DNA of 64,000 bases, taken from NCBI RefSeq assembly GCF_022201045.2, contig NC_068561.1:17734501-17798500 (forward strand), given 5' to 3'. The translations under genes were made by a program, and so were the position numbers. The notes beneath the pieces are model-generated. The model saw only the letters and a program-made list of their open reading frames with translations, was not told where the DNA came from and ran no database searches. This document shows positions 62,672-64,000 of this stretch, piece after piece. This DNA comes from Citrus sinensis. Taxonomy: Eukaryota > Streptophyta > Magnoliopsida > Sapindales > Rutaceae. The first letter of the stretch is position 1, and every line of letters begins with the position of its first letter.

Positions 62672-64000
62672 ACAGCTCTAATCGCTCATGCGCCTCTCCA
62701 AAATTCTTGCAACAGAACCATACCGGTTAGTTTCTATTATTATTTGAAATTTTTAGATTAAGATTTGAACAGAAAAATTGGATTTGGATAAAGATAAAAT
62801 AAAAAAAAAAATAAAAAGATTTGAAGAAACTGATTAGTATTGAGTTGGAAGAGGAGGGTAGGAAGGAAGTGAGTTTTTTTGAGAAATAGCGAAACCGATT
62901 ACGGATACAAAAAAGATAATACAGCTTGTCTTTGGTTAAGCTTAAGCTATTTAAAAGGAGGAGCGAAAATGGGGTAATTTTGTTATTCTTTTAAAAACGG
63001 CTCAATCATTTTTGTTTTTTAGACTTTTTTTTATTTTTCATCTTGTGAGAAAAGTGACGTGAAGATTACATTCCTATATATATATATAAGTCATAAGACC
63101 CTAATTAGTTTTACAAAGCTGCGAAATTAAAAAAAAAAAAAAAAAAAAAAAACTCAGTAACAGTATTGCTTAAGAAAAGCAACAACAAAGTCTCGACCAA
63201 GAATGTGCTTTTGTGTTAGCAATCATCTCAATTGAGTTATTCAACACTAATATTTTTTATTATTATATGATAAAAATATGAAAGTTGGACCAAAATAATT
63301 TGGTATTGTATTTTTAGATCATTAATTTTGTTTTAATTAAATGGGTCTCAACTTCATTAACGTTCCAAATTAGGGATGCTTTAGTAGGTATTAATTGAAA
63401 AATCTGAATTCCTAACAATATGCACTTGAATTTGAATGTTATTAATTGAAAAATCTGAATTCCCTGTTAATTTTCGTTATTATTTTTTTTTTAATTTTCA
63501 AATTAGGTTATTAATTGAGCCGTTCTACTAGATGTAGAGACGATGTCCAAAATGCAGTAGTCATAGAGTAATTCTGTATTTTGTTTTGTTTTGCTAACAT
63601 GCATTATACACATCATCACACAAAACATGTTTTATTAAAAAAATTTAACACCTGATCTCTTATTTCCATAACAAAATATACTCAGATAAGATATTCTTTG
63701 GAAATGATAGTTACACACGATGTACTTGTTTTTTTTTTTTGGTTGTAAATAAATAATAATTTTTTTTTAAAAAAAATCTAATAAATCGTGATAAATTCAT
63801 TAGCTTGCAAAATGTGTTCAGATGAGTATTCAAATACTATATTATATGACTGCCTCTGCCTGATCTAAGATTTTTTTCCTTCGTCATATTATATACATGG
63901 GAAAATTTCTTGAATTAATTGTATTATCCGGTCTCGATTAATATTAAATGTTATGATATTATTTGAGTGGATTTCCGCCACACGCACACCGTTTACATTC
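62672..64000. other. Promoter side of the CIPK gene and AT-rich DNA
   Basis: This holds the upstream region of the minus-strand kinase, a run of about 23 A at about 63129-63151, and a short direct repeat (TTATTAATTGAAAAATCTGA near 63388 and 63440). No gene was recognised. Confidence 0.5.

Noticed and set aside
1..64000. CRISPR array, operon or prokaryotic-type system
   Set aside because: No evenly spaced repeats with unique spacers were seen and all recognisable genes are plant nuclear genes with introns or plant families.

Overview
This 64 kb window is nuclear DNA of a flowering plant. It is AT-rich, its genes carry GT-AG introns, and the proteins (CIPK kinases, WEB coiled-coil protein, AZG1 purine permease, plant saposin-like protein, DUF688 protein) and the transposon set (hAT, CACTA, Mutator-type and Tourist-like MITEs, LTR and LINE remnants) are typical of a woody eudicot. 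Citrus or a close relative is only a guess from protein resemblance.

Layout. (1) 1-245: 5' end of a DUF688-type gene on the minus strand, cut by the window edge. (2) 1.95-11.2 kb: an ancient tandem duplication in which each copy holds a different DNA transposon at almost the same homologous base. Copy 1 holds a hAT element (2054-6813) with a perfect 8-bp target duplication, an apparently intact three-exon transposase and a captured exon of a 14-3-3 gene. Copy 2 holds a non-autonomous CACTA element (7153-10846) with a perfect 3-bp target duplication and a nested foldback MITE. (3) 13.2-20 kb: a WEB-family gene whose 3' end is tandemly duplicated, then a five-exon gene for a secretory-pathway protein with two saposin B domains. 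(4) 20-25.8 kb: gene-free, with a Tourist-like MITE, a LINE 3' remnant and a degraded MITE. (5) 25.8-35.3 kb: an intronless-CDS CIPK kinase with an intron in its 5' leader and upstream ORFs, then a minus-strand gene for an NST1-like membrane/coiled-coil protein whose last coding exon lies 1.5 kb from the rest. (6) 35.3-44.2 kb: gene-poor, with LINE RNase H debris and MITEs. (7) 44.2-46 kb: AZG1-type adenine/guanine transporter. (8) 46.4-55.5 kb: a transposon and pseudogene graveyard: a hAT derivative, a broken DUF627/DUF629 (ubiquitin-hydrolase-related) gene carrying a second hAT insertion and an LTR-like insertion, a broken Mut7-like DEDD 3'-5' exonuclease gene, and a solo LTR. (9) 55.5-64 kb: MITEs and a second CIPK kinase on the minus strand, with a tiny upstream ORF overlapping its start codon.

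The living genes do not form an operon or one pathway. The two CIPKs would act in CBL-calcium signalling, AZG1 in purine/cytokinin transport, and WEB proteins in light-driven chloroplast movement. The most unusual material is the mobile DNA: gene capture by a possibly autonomous hAT, paired insertions at homologous sites, and short foldback elements whose two ends are each palindromic. All calls come from reading the sequence; no database search was run.
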